This document shows, piece after piece, positions 49,716 to 60,118 of a DNA stretch of 64,000 bases. The DNA is from Heterocephalus glaber. Its lineage: Eukaryota; Chordata; Mammalia; Rodentia; Bathyergidae. The stretch spans positions 2,195,377 to 2,259,376 of the forward strand of contig NW_004624865.1 of the NCBI RefSeq assembly GCF_000247695.1. Direction: 5' to 3'. The position numbers and the translations under genes are program-made. Position 1 is the first letter of the stretch; each line of letters opens with the position of its first letter. The notes beneath the pieces are model-generated. The model was not told the DNA's origin. It did no database searches and saw only the letters and a list, made by a program, of their open reading frames with translations.

Positions 49716-50152
49716 AAATGTACAAGTAACACAAAATGTACATCAGTGGTGAGTGGATAAACAGAGTATGTTACACTTACATACTAGATCATTATTTGGC
49801 AATAAAGAAAAGTAAAATGATACATAGAACACCACAGATTAACCTTGAACATACTATGTTAACAGAAATAACCCAGTCACAAAAGACTATATATTGCATG
49901 ATTCCATTTCTGTAAAATGTCAAGAACAGGCAAATTTGCAGATCCAGAAAATAAACTCAAAACTGCCCTGGGGATGGAATGGGAAGTGACAACTAATGGT
50001 ATGAGTTTTACTCTCAGGGTGACAAATATGTTATAAAATTAGATTATAGTGGTGGATGCATTCTATGAATATATTAAGAACCATTGAATTGTATAATTTA
50101 AATGGGTGAAATGTATTGTATATGAATTAAGTCTCAAGCTATAAAAATCCAT
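49716..50152 (+). mobile_element. L1M-type 3'UTR, sense
   Basis: 'ggtgagtggataaacagagt', 'acccagtcacaaaagactat', 'ttgcatgattccatttctgt', 'tgggaagtgacaactaatgg' and 'accattgaattgtataattt' follow the 3' region of ancient mammal-wide L1M elements in order. Confidence 0.78.
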
Positions 50153-50699
50153 GTTACATGCTGCCTAATTATAATATTTGCAATTTGTGTCTTGTCTGGC
50201 TCATTAAATTACATTTGCATAATCATAAGGATTTCTATGGGATACAATTAAAAGACTGTGCTCAACTTATAACTAGAGAGGCAGAAACACAGAGGTTAGA
50301 GTGCTTGGGTTCAAGATTTGAGTAATTGGGCCAGCTACCTTATTTGCCCACATAAGAGCTCACTGGACTCTTCTCTAAAATGTACATAATAACAATATTC
50401 GATTTCTAGGTTTATTTTTACAGTCAAGTGAGATCTGAATGTAAAGCTGTGTCTTGCTTATGGTAAACACCCAGTAAGCACCAGGTAGAATATAATGACC
50501 TTTCAAGCTCTTTGAATGGAAGATGCTTAGTACTCACATCTAGAACTTTCAAATCTACATACTGTTCTGATTTTTGCAAGACTGGAAAACAAAATAACCA
50601 CAAAATTATGTTGATATATATCTCACTGATTATTAGAACATTTTGGGAAGAAGTGAGTTACAAAGGAATAACCACTAGGTCAGCAGAGAAGATCATCCC
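50153..50699. other. Non-coding spacer
   Basis: Nothing recognised. Confidence 0.35.
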
Positions 50700-50704
50700 T
50701 AAAT

Positions 50705-51306
50705 TGTAGTGGCTCCCCTCTGGCAATAAAAGGGTTAACACCCTGACTGGAAGAGCTCCACTTACAGCCCTTAGCTGCTCACCTTTGGTTAAAGCCAAAG
50801 AACTCAGGATGGAGGAATCTTGTGCTCAGTAGACAGTCATAGCAGCAAGTCTCTCGATGTAAGACACATTCATTGTTCCCAGAGTCCCCAACCATCTTCT
50901 TTGCAAGTTGTGCATAAACCTCTCGTTCATCTCCTCATATAAAGCTAAAGTCCTTCTATGGGCTAGAGGAGAGAGGTTTGGTTGGAATTACAACCATAAA
51001 CATAATTTCAAACACAAGACGAGTGCTCCTACAAGACCTGCAAGGTGCTAAATGATTCAGGAAAAAGAAATTCTTTAACCATATATGCAGCCTAGACTCT
51101 TTTTCTATATCCTCAGGCCCTCATGAAAAGCTCAGTCTGTTGCCCTGACTGAGCCTGCAATTTCTCTCTTGGAAACTTGCCGACTGTCCCCCTTGCCATA
51201 GTACTTTGACCAAAAATAAACTTTAGTCTCTGTTTCATTTCTTGTCCATTGGTAAATTATTTTTCAGCCCATTCCACCAGTTCTCTGTGTGGTATCTCAC
51301 ATGGCA
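50705..51306 (+). mobile_element. Probable solo LTR of an unidentified endogenous retrovirus (602 bp)
   Basis: Begins TGTAGTGGCTCC and ends ATGGCA, so it has TG...CA termini, and is flanked by a 5-bp direct repeat TAAAT (50700-50704, 51307-51311). It contains a TATA-like 'catataaagc' near 50937 and an AATAAA signal in 'accaaaaataaactttagtc' near 51216, about 90 bp before the 3' end, in the expected U3-R-U5 order. No internal retroviral sequence is adjacent. I do not recognise the family. The short AT-rich duplication could be chance. Confidence 0.6.
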
Positions 51307-51311
51307 TAAAT

Positions 51312-52547
51312 TTCTGTCAAAATACCAGATAGGTATACAAAGATTGAAAGGGGGCATGGAAGAAGAGAGTTGATCATTATTGATCAATTAAGCATAGATC
51401 ATACTTTCTTATATCTGCCACTGTTCTTCTTTCTCTTGATATGCGAAGCCACCGTGAAATGTTCTGCACATTTTCACATAAACAAGAAGCATATCCAAAA
51501 ACCCCAGGACAGTTTTACACTCTTCCTAAGGTACAGATTATCCTGTATTTAAGCCACTTCCTCCTAGAAATGATATTTATTCTATCCAGAAAACTCAGTA
51601 TTTCATGTGAATAAGCTTTATACACTCAGCTCTGCTTTTCTTCATGAACACTATTAACAGAATCAATTAAAAGGATAAAGTTCACAAAGTATAAATTGGA
51701 GCTGTCTGGATTAGCATTTCTTCTAGGTTTTGAACTGAGTTCTAGGTTAAGAGGCAGAATCCAACAACAAATTATAATTAAAATACCTATTTTTCCTGCA
51801 TGGAAAATAGGTTTCCTTCTCTCCAATGAATGCTTAAACAAACTGACTTTTTAAAACCCCACCCAAAGATACTGAAATTGCCGGGACACCAGGATAAAGT
51901 CCACTGTCCACTTTCAGGAAGATTCCAATCCCCGTCTTGGCCAAGACCCTGCTATCACTTTGTAGAACTCTTCTCTGGTCCTGGTGAATGGTTATTATTT
52001 GTTTTCAAGCTGTAGGAAATATACACTTCTGAATTCTTAAAACTTGAAGTTTAATTTAACTGAAAAACTTGAATCCTTCTATTTGAATCATCTTCACCAA
52101 TTGCTCAGGGTTCCTTTTGTTCCATCTTTGATCACACAGCTGATCCTCTGACCACTTGAATCCTTGGATAAGATCTAAACCAACATTGTGTCTTTTTTCA
52201 TTACGTTTCTATCTCCCAGATTAGAAATCCAGCAAACCTAGCCAAGTAAGTCAGTCCTTTATCTCTGGGTGATAATTCTGGAATCACAACTTTGATCCAT
52301 CCCATGAGATTTGCCATATTTTGTTTCACCTTTTATTTGTATTGGATGTTTTCAAAATTCTCTTGTGCTTTTATTTTCTTTTACACATTTGTTATTTAAA
52401 AACATGTTGAGACCATCGCAAGTTTCTTTCTGCTTCTGATGTTTCATTTCACTTCAATATAGTTTGAGAACTTTGTTTACTAAATTTCAGTCATTTAAAA
52501 GTTACTGGGGTCTGTTTATAGGACTATCTTTTAGAATATTTCAAACG
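51312..52547. other. Non-coding stretch
   Basis: Small open frames only; none recognisable. Confidence 0.35.
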
Positions 52548-52693
52548 CACTTGAGCAGAGGTCTGTGCACGCCCTACCGAGGTCCTGAGTCGCACGGAAG
52601 ACACCGAATCACCCCAGTGCAGACAGGCAGCCACCTGATTCCACAATACAAAGATGCAGAGGACACCAGACCACCAGACCAAGGTACTGAGTC

Positions 52694-52985
52694 CCACTGT
52701 TCCCGGCCCAGAGGTAGGGGCTTCTGAGCCATCGTCCCACTGCTCCTGGTCCAGAGGAAGGGGCTTCCCAGTCACCATCCCTCCCTCTGATCCCAGCCCA
52801 GAGGAAAGGGCTTTTGTGCCACCTTCTGCCCCGCTGCCCCTGGCCCAGACGAAGGGGCTTGTGAGCCACCATCCCACTGCTTCTGGTCCAGCGGAAGGGG
52901 TTTCCTGGCCACCATCCCTCCGGCTGCTCCCAGGCCACAGGAAAGGGCTTTTGGGTCACCATCCCTACCCCTGTTCCTGGCCCCT
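52694..52985 (+). repeat. Minisatellite-like repeats of the L1 5'UTR (unit about 46 bp)
   Basis: About six units of 43-48 bp, each starting 'ccagaggaaggggctt' or close to it, followed by 'ccaccatccc'. The same unit recurs at 63750-64000. Confidence 0.85.
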
Positions 52986-53611
52986 GTCTCACAGCACCCA
53001 GCTCAGAGGAGGTAATCCATGCAGGAGCTAACAGCCTCCTGCCCCAGTCGAAATGAGAAAATATGTAAATAAGTCTCAAAACCAGACTTCCACATCATCT
53101 ACAGCAACCCCAAAGGGAAATGAGATGGAACACTCTGATACTCAACCACCTGGACCCACTGAACTGGCAACAAAAGGGGATCTGGAAAAAATGAAATCTG
53201 GTGCAAGCCCTGTGGAAATCAGTATGGAGATACCTCAAAGAACTAGGATTGGAAGTTCCATTTGACCCTGCTATTCCACTGCTGGGGATCTTCACCAAGA
53301 ATTAAAAGAATCATACCACAGTGATATATGTGCACCCATGTTCATAGCAGCACAGTTTGTAATAGCTAAAACTTGGAAACAGCCCAAATGCCCATCAACT
53401 GGAGACTGGATAAAGAAATTGTGGTTTTTTAATAAAATGGAGTACTACTCAGCCATAAAAAATGAGAAATTAGAGACATTTATAGCTAAGTGGATGCACA
53501 TTGAGGCGATACTCTTAAGTGAAATAAATAGGACACACATGTATAAATACCAAATAGTTTCTCTGGTGTGAGAAACTGAAAGTGTAAATGGGGACTAAAA
53601 TGTATGACAGG

Positions 53612-54133
53612 TAATGTGAAATAGGAAGAAAAGGGGCAAAGGGGAAGGGGAAGTGGGAGGGGTAGGGGAAAGGAAAGAAGGGAATGGGATTAATATGAGA
53701 AAATGGAAAAATAGGAACAAAATCTTTGTAAATAGGGAGGACTGGAGGGGTTGAAGGGAGGGCTGGGCAAGGGTGAAAAATAAGAACCAAGAGAGATTAT
53801 GTGAAGGTGCAAATTTCCAATGATGAATGTCATTATATTGTATCCCTAAAATGTACCAATGTTTAGAATGAATAATTGATAATGTAAAATAGGAAGAAAA
53901 TGTCCAAAGGGGTAGGGGTAGTGGGAGGGGCAGGGGAAAGGAAAGAAGGGAAAGGAAAAATGCTGAGAAATGCAAAAAATGGAAATAAAGTCTTTGTAAA
54001 TAGGGAAGGTTGGAGGGCATGAAGGGAGGGCTAGGAATGGGGAAAAAATAAGAACCAAGATGCATTATGTAAAGGTACAATTCCCAGTGAGAAATGTAAT
54101 TGTGTTGTATACCTACAATGTACCAATAAAAGA
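53612..54133 (+). repeat. Tandem duplication of the L1 3'UTR (period about 268 bp)
   Basis: Both copies carry 'aaataggaagaaaa', a G-rich purine tract, 'tctttgtaaatagggaggac'-like text, 'aataagaaccaaga' and an 'aatgtaccaat' end. The related L1 at 26795-27080 has one copy only. Confidence 0.85.
53630..53695 (+). repeat. G-rich tract with G-quadruplex potential (L1 3'UTR)
   Basis: At least five G3-G4 runs within about 40 bp ('aaggggaaggggaagtggg', then 'aggggtagggg'). A similar tract recurs at 53908-53955. Confidence 0.75.
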
Positions 54134-54215
54134 ATTTAATAAAAAAAAAAAATACACTTGAGCAGACTGAGTAATGTACCATTTAAAAAAAAATAGTGTT
54201 CTTTAAATGCTAGGT

Positions 54216-54616
54216 TTAGTTAGTATTTTAGTAGCTTTCTCATCATTCAGACACAATATCTGACACCACAATTTAAAGGAAGAGAAGTTTATTTTGGCTC
54301 AGAGTTTGTAGAGGTTTTAGTCCATAGTCTGGCTCCAAAGCTGGGCAGTGGGGTCTGGCAGAGGAGAATCAGCTCATGGCATGGTAGCAGGAAGTAGAGA
54401 GAGAGGCCAAGGTAGGAGGAGGAAGATAGATCAGTCCAGGCCACGCTCCAGTGATCACCTCCTCTGACCAGGCTCCCATCTCCCAACATCACATTTAGTT
54501 ATGAACTCAATAGTGGACCAATCCAGTGTATCACACCCCTGTGATGAAATCATCTCCCAAATCCACACTTATAAACACATGAGGCTGTGGGGGGCATCTA
54601 GATATAAACCACAACC
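54216..54616 (+). mobile_element. MaLR LTR, probable
   Basis: 'agctttctcatcattcagac', 'aatatctgacaccacaattt', 'gagaagtttattttggctca' and a 'cacatgaggctgtgggggg' end match the MaLR LTR at 21173-21550. Boundaries approximate, no duplication confirmed. Confidence 0.75.
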
Positions 54617-55236
54617 ACCTTAGAGTTTATACCTTCTGTTCAAGTTTTCTATGTTCCCGTGATTATCTTCCATCCACAAATGAAAGTGGTATATTCATGT
54701 TCTAGTTATTAATGTTTAGTTGCCTATTTCTACCCCTAATTGTCAGTGTTTTGCTTTATGTGTTTTAAGGTTCTTTTGTTTCACGCATAATGTTTATTCT
54801 TACTGTATATATCTTGATGAAGGACTAACTTTTCTGTCATTATAAAACCTTTTCATCTCCATTACCTTTTATTTCATTGTCTATTTGCTCTTATAATAAT
54901 CAGCCACTTTCAATTCATTCCACAATATACATTTTTCTATTGTTTTACTTTTATTTGTACCTCTAAATTTATACAGTATCTATTATTAACTAGTTACAGT
55001 TGACTCTTGCTTTCGATAGTATTAACCCACTTTTAATATTATCCATATAGTGGATTTATATCTTTTATTTTAATATTTGCTTTCTGAGTGTCATGTCTTT
55101 TTAAGTTTTCTGTGCTTCCTTTACTTGTGTATTTTGCATTAAGTGAAAATGTTCTAGTGCAACACTTTAAATTTAGTAAGTTTTTCACTCTAATTTGAAT
55201 TTTTTCTTTAGTGCTTGTTCTATGACCAACTGTATA
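54617..55236. other. AT-rich non-coding spacer
   Basis: Possibly antisense LINE-derived ('gtttagttgcctatttctac'), not assigned. Confidence 0.35.
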
Positions 55237-55430
55237 TGTATTAGTCACTTTTCCTTTGCTGGGACAATGTACCTGACACCGGGAACTTTCAAGAGGAGGT
55301 TATTTGGCTTTCAGTTTCAGTGGTTTCTGTCCATGCTTAGCTGGCTACAAGGCAAAAATGGCATGGTAAACAGGCCTGGTGGAGGAGGGCTGCTCAACTC
55401 AGGAAGCATAGAGAGCAGGAAAAATGGAGG

Positions 55431-55467
<37 letters not shown>

Positions 55468-55633
55468 TCCAAAGACATAGCCCATGCACCACCTCTAACA
55501 GTACCTTCAGCTCTGAACTTGTAGGTGGATTGTTCCACTGATAAGTATAGCATCTGTGATCAATCACTTTCTAAGATCCCCACCTCTGAACACCCAAGAC
55601 TTTGTGGAGACAGTTTAGATCAAAACCATGACA
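55237..55633 (+). mobile_element. MaLR solo LTR
   Basis: TGTATTAGTCACTTTTCC start and 'agatcaaaaccatgaca' end. The adjacent 5-mers GTATA (55232-55236) and ATATA (55634-55638) differ at one base, consistent with a decayed 5-bp duplication. A (GA)n run at 55432-55463 lies within it. No internal retroviral region. Confidence 0.8.
55432..55463. repeat. (GA)n microsatellite in the LTR
   Basis: About 16 GA units. Confidence 0.92.
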
Positions 55634-55789
55634 ATATACCATTAGCATATTCAATGCCTTAATTTCATGGTGATTTTATTCTATATGTCCAATATTTTTT
55701 CCTAGTTAGTGCTAATCATTTCCTTTTTATTACAATTTTACTTATTATAATCTTTGTTTATTAATTGTTCAAACTAATGAGCTGTCTTG

Positions 55790-56360
55790 TGATTTTCCCT
55801 TCATGCATATTTCATACATTGATCACATAGGGTGTCCCTTGTACCCTGTCTGATCCTCTTTCCTCTACAACAGGCCCTCTTTACTTTCAGGTCTTCCTTT
55901 TGGTTGTTGTTATTGTTGTTTTTCACAAATAAAACATGTGATACTTATCTTTCTGCATCTGGCATATTTCACTCAACATCCTGACCTCTAGCTGGATCCA
56001 TTTTTCTGTAATTTACATTTTACAATTTACATTTTTGTCTTTATGGCTGAGTAATATGCCACAAAATAAACATCTATACATATGAATACATATAGATAGA
56101 TAAATTTTATCCACTCATCTGTTCAAGGCTCAATCCATATTTGGGTTCATGTGAACACAGTTATGCAAGTGCCTCTTGTGTGGTGACTTCATTTCCTTAG
56201 ATAAATATTCGGGAGTGTCACAGATGAGTCATATGAAAGCTGTATTTTTAGCTATTTGAGGAAGCTTCGTACTGTTTTCATAGTGGCTGTGCTAATTTAC
56301 ATTTCAGCCAACAGTGTATCAGCCTTCCTTTTTCTCTAAATCCTTGACAGCTTTAAAAGT
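55790..56360 (-). mobile_element. L1 3' region, antisense
   Basis: 'tttatggctgagtaatatgc', 'ttatccactcatctgttcaa', 'actgttttcatagtggctgt', 'gctaatttacatttcagcca' and 'aaatccttgacagc' are the familiar antisense strings of L1 ORF2 end and 3' region. Its right end lies inside the 118-bp inverted duplication. Confidence 0.75.
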
Positions 56361-56453
56361 ATATATTTTGTGTATGTATTAACCCTAATACCTTATATAG
56401 TGGGCCCTCAACTTACGACTAGCCCGACATACGAACAACGTGGGTTACAACCA
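56336..56453 (+). repeat. Inverted duplication, left arm (118 bp)
   Basis: Spans the end of the antisense L1, about 40 bp of spacer and the first 56 bp of the MITE. The reverse complement of 58600-58717 matches it with 113/118 identities and no gaps. Four of the five differences are CG here against TG/CA in the other arm. Confidence 0.95.
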
Positions 56454-56754
56454 GAATTTTACTTTTAACTTAGGACCAAAGTCTTGAGTTATGACCTAAA
56501 TGCCAGCGCCTTGTGTTTTCAGATGGTCTCAGATGCAGATTTAACCTTTAAAGAGTTCTGAAGGAGCATAACAACAGCCTTTCCTGTGTGGGGTTAAGTG
56601 AGAAATCCTGGGCCAGTGTCTCTCTAAGGACACTGAGATCTGTCTGTGCACAGGAGAGAGACTTTGAAGGCTGTGTAGAGGAGCCTGAGCCTTCAACTGA
56701 CCAACTTGAGTTACAACCAGCCCTGGAGAACAAATTGAGTTCGTAAGTCCACTA
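56398..56754 (-). mobile_element. Tigger/pogo-like MITE, copy 2
   Basis: Termini 'tagtgggccctcaacttacg' and 'gttcgtaagtccacta' are inverted and TA-flanked on both sides (56396-56397, 56755-56756). The reverse complement matches the MITE at 29836-30277. The family needs an external transposase. Confidence 0.8.
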
Positions 56755-57797
56755 TAATTATTATTTTAAATCTTTATATTATTGAAGAAGCTGAGAGAAT
56801 AAAACATGGTGATTATATACTGAATATTTATATAGCTTGTTATGCTTTGCTTCTTCTTTGACATTTTAGTTATTTTATTTTGTTTCCCTGTGCTGGAGTT
56901 CCATCTCCTACAGTTCCTTCAATAACCTAAGTCTCCTCACTCCTCCTCCAAAGCTCTACTCCCACTGACTACACTGTTGTTATTGGCAAGTTCATTACAT
57001 TTCCATATGTTATCATCACAACAATAAGTTATGCAGGTATTATTTTATGTAATTGCTTTTTAAATCATGTAAAAGAAGAGAAAGAAAATAGGTACTTATC
57101 CTGCTATTCCTAATCACATAATTAACATTATCTGTGCTCTTTGTTTTTTCATGGGAATTTTAATTACTATAATTTCTGTTTGGGATCACATTCTTTTTAC
57201 CTACAGAGGTCCTTCAGTATGTTTTTCAACACTGCAACTGCTACCAGTGAATTGTTTGAATTTTCATTTTATCAACAATGTTCTTAAGTGGGCTTCACAT
57301 TTGAAGAAGCCTAGGAGAAAATATCAGACTCCCCCTATTCTTACGTAATGTTTAGGAGGATTTTTTTGCATAAGTGCTTCTCCATGACCTGTATGCCTTT
57401 GTTTAAGTAACACGATTTAATGGTGCTCATTTCAAATAATTTTGTGTAGTGTTAATGTTGCTGAGTAGGAAATTTGCTGCTCCTCACCACTACACTACAG
57501 GAGCCTCACTCCAAAGAGACATTTTATACACCGTGTTCTCTACCAGCAACAAATTCTCTAGTTCATCCAAAATACAGTACTTGAGGTCTTGTTTCCTTTG
57601 CTCAGGGTTGTTGGAAGTACAGTACAGATCATTATGTAAAGTGGAATGAGGGAGGGAGGGAAACACTGCAGGAGCTCACTCAGAAGAAGAATCTAAAGGC
57701 TGGGCTCCTGGCGGTTGAGAGGAGCAGAGGTCAGGGCAAGGAGGGAGCGAAGGAGAGGGAGAGGTTGGTCAACAGGTGCTGTGTTAAAGTTATTTAG
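56755..57797. other. Non-coding stretch
   Basis: Purine-rich text near 57645-57770. No gene or named repeat. Confidence 0.4.
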
Positions 57798-57890
57798 GGT
57801 CTGGCCGAGGATGAGCTCACTGGCGCCCTGCCTGCCTGGCAAGTGCAAGGCCTTGAGTTCGATTTCCGGTACCAAAAATAAATAAAAATA
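57798..57890 (+). mobile_element. ID SINE, diverged
   Basis: 'gatgagctcactggcgccct', 'ctggcaagtgcaaggccttg' and 'gttcgatttccggtacc', then an AATA-rich tail. A short 'aaagtta' flank on both sides. Confidence 0.85.
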
Positions 57891-57914
57891 AAGTTAGCCA
57901 GGAGCAAGACATTT

Positions 57915-58280
57915 TAATGTGCTGTTGTATAGTAGGGTGGTTACAGAGGAGAATAACGTACTGTACATTTTACAAATCTAAAGAAAAATATACCGAAGCG
58001 TTTTTATCACAAGTGCAAAGATTTGTTTATTTAACTTGATCTTTTGCACGTGGGAAGGGGACCAATCAAGGAAGGGAAGGAGGAGAAAAGGACATAAACA
58101 GTATTAAGGCGTATTAGGCATGTGTATCAACTCCTCATGATGAATGTGACCATAGGTACTGTAACTATCTGCTAATAGAAATTAAAAATATGCAATCTAT
58201 ACATGTATCAAAATGTGGCACTCTATAAATACACACAATTTTAATATTTCCATGCACTAGTAAAAATTAAATTAAAATGC
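57915..58280 (+). mobile_element. Old L1 3'UTR split by a younger L1 tail
   Basis: 'gctgttgtatagtagggtgg' and 'gtactgtacattttacaaat', then later 'tctatacatgtatcaaaatg' and 'ctctataaatacacacaatt', follow a mammalian L1MA-like 3'UTR. In between, at about 58050-58195, is a younger L1 tail. Confidence 0.6.
58050..58195 (+). mobile_element. L1 3'UTR tail nested in an older L1
   Basis: Purine tract 'aaggaagggaaggaggagaa', then 'gtgtatcaactcctcatgat' and 'gaatgtgaccata', as in the tails at 7600-7702 and 19140-19275. Confidence 0.6.
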
Positions 58281-58599
58281 AAAAAGAAATATTTCATCTA
58301 CATTTTTAATGTTTTTTTAAATTTTATTATATTTATGAAAAATTTAAATATACTCAAGCCATGTTTCTATGTTTCTGTGTAGCTACCACATATAGATTCA
58401 GCTAAAATACACATTTGGGGAGATCATTTTAAAGCTAGTAATTTCACACAGTATTTGCTGATACATGGACACCTGGACACATTCAAAGAAATTTCAGCAT
58501 ATGTTTGAATAGAACGTTGATTAACAATGCTTTTTAAAGCTAAAATTCTTTTCCTTTTGGTTTAATTCCATCTTGTATTATCTGCGCTTTATCCTTTTG

Positions 58600-58717
58600 T
58601 GGTTGTAACCCACATTGTTTGTATGTTGGGCTAGTCATAAGTTGAGGGCCCACTATATAAGGTATTAGGGTTAATACATACACAAAATATATACTTTTAA
58701 AGCTGCCAAGGATTTAG
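58600..58717 (-). repeat. Inverted duplication, right arm (118 bp)
   Basis: Ungapped reverse-complement match to 56336-56453. It contains only part of the MITE (56 bp) and part of the L1 flank, so it is a copied junction and not an independent insertion. Sequence similarity ends sharply on both sides. Confidence 0.95.
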
Positions 58718-59398
58718 TATAAAATCTGACTATTATCACTATTTAATTAGAAGATCTAAATGGAATAACATCCACTGATTACAAAATGTTTATGAACAAA
58801 TTGAGAGAAATCCAATCAGATTTGTTAGTTAAATACTGAGATTTGTAGGCACTGGTTCTAGCTACCTGAGGCAAATATTGTGGACAAAAGAAAAAATAGT
58901 AATATAAATTTTTATAATTTCCCTTCAGTTTGTCAGTTCTGTTGTAATTCACTCCATCAAAAATAATTAGAATATTAGCATTCCAATTATTACTCAGAAA
59001 TTGGAAACACATTATTAATTTTTTTTCAAAGAAACAAATATCTTAAATAGGCATATTCTATTTGCTAAATATAATGAAAGATATCCCCTTGTGAGAAAGG
59101 ATTAACTGACAGGGTAAAGAGTTAAATTTTCCAATATAAAAAGGCGTTCTGGATCACTGATTGATGAATACTACAGTGATGTCCTTTCCACAGAAAGATT
59201 AAATGTGTTAATATCACACTCTGCCTGACTAACCGTCTGAAAGTTACACACGATGGATGTGTACTGAAAGTTTTTCTGTACCGGAGTGACTTAAATGTTT
59301 ATCTCACAGCCAGCATGATAATTAGTGTAATCATTTATAGATTTTAAAAATATAACCAATTAAACAATGTGTCCAAAACATTGCTATTAGATAGTAGA
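58718..59398. other. AT-rich non-coding stretch
   Basis: Nothing recognised. Confidence 0.4.
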
Positions 59399-59489
59399 AG
59401 GGCTGGGGATTTAGCTCAGTGGTTCTGCCGCCTGCCTCGCAAGTGCAAGGTCCTGAGTTTGATCCCCAGTACCAAAAAAAAAGCTACTC
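59399..59489 (+). mobile_element. ID SINE
   Basis: Near-consensus copy with A tail. A perfect 13-bp duplication 'attagatagtaga' lies at 59386-59398 and 59490-59502. Confidence 0.95.
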
Positions 59490-59502
59490 ATTAGATAGTA
59501 GA

Positions 59503-59931
59503 GACAGAATTCCACCCAGGAATTCTATCACTGTACCAATTTGCATCCTGCAGACCTCACGATCTTCACAGAATTGGGTTAGAGTTATCTATTAATTGCT
59601 TTCTTATACTCTGTCACTTTTTTGATGTGTTTTGTTTTCTAGTTTTTTCCCCCCTTGGCACATTTCAATATGTCCAGAGGCCTTTGAACACAGTGAATGC
59701 AGTTGGCCCCAAATTAAGATGATTTGGAGAAAACCACGTATGTGATGCTAAATGAATTCAGCACAAGAGGCCTTCATGAAGCTCGAATCTAAGAAAGAAC
59801 ACACACACACACACACACACGCACCGCACATATACTTGAGAAAAGTGATAAAATTACAAATTGATTGCTATGAAAATTCAGAAACTTACAAATTATTTTA
59901 ATCGTATTGGAATAAAACAAAAAATAGTGTT
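59503..59931. other. Non-coding spacer with short (CA)n
   Basis: (CA)n at 59800-59820. Nothing else recognised. Confidence 0.4.
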
Positions 59932-60118
59932 AGGCAGGATGTTGTGGATTATAACTGTAATTCCAACTCTCTTGGAGGATGAGGCAGGAGGATCATGAAT
60001 TTGAGCTCAGCCTGGACAATTTAGCAACTTCTCAAAATTAAAAATAAAAAAGGACTAGGAGTGTAGTTTAGTATGGAGGCACTAGATTCAGTTCCCAGTG
60101 CCAAACAAAACAAAAAGA
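59932..60118 (+). mobile_element. B1-dID-type composite SINE
   Basis: 'gaggatgaggcaggaggatc', 'gagctcagcctggacaattt', an A-rich linker, then the ID-like half 'aggactaggagtgtagttta' to 'cagttcccagtgccaaac'. Confidence 0.82.

Larger units (their letters stand above)
52559..54154 (+). mobile_element. Internally deleted L1 with 5'UTR, ORF1 start, ORF2 end and doubled 3'UTR
   Basis: In order: 5'UTR from 'aggtctgtgcacgcccta' with about 46-bp tandem repeats (52694-52985); an ATG at 53053 opening an ORF1-like N-terminus of about 50 codons; a junction near 53200; the ORF2 C-terminus, where 53338-53571 reads IAAQFVIAKTWKQPKCP; a 3'UTR present twice (53612-53879, 53880-54140); A tail. An 11-bp duplication 'cacttgagcag' (52548-52558, 54155-54165) bounds it, so it moved or was deleted as one unit. 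Most of ORF1 and ORF2 is absent, so it cannot move itself. Confidence 0.88.

Noticed and set aside
52694..52985. Regular repeats that could suggest a CRISPR array
   Set aside because: Units are contiguous with no unique spacers, and the sequence is an L1 5'UTR in a mammalian genome.
52609..53079. 156-codon minus-strand frame
   Set aside because: Antisense of the repetitive L1 5'UTR; low-stop GC-rich composition explains it.
53595..54182. 195-codon minus-strand frame rich in Phe/Pro/Ser
   Set aside because: Antisense translation of the duplicated L1 3'UTR purine tracts.
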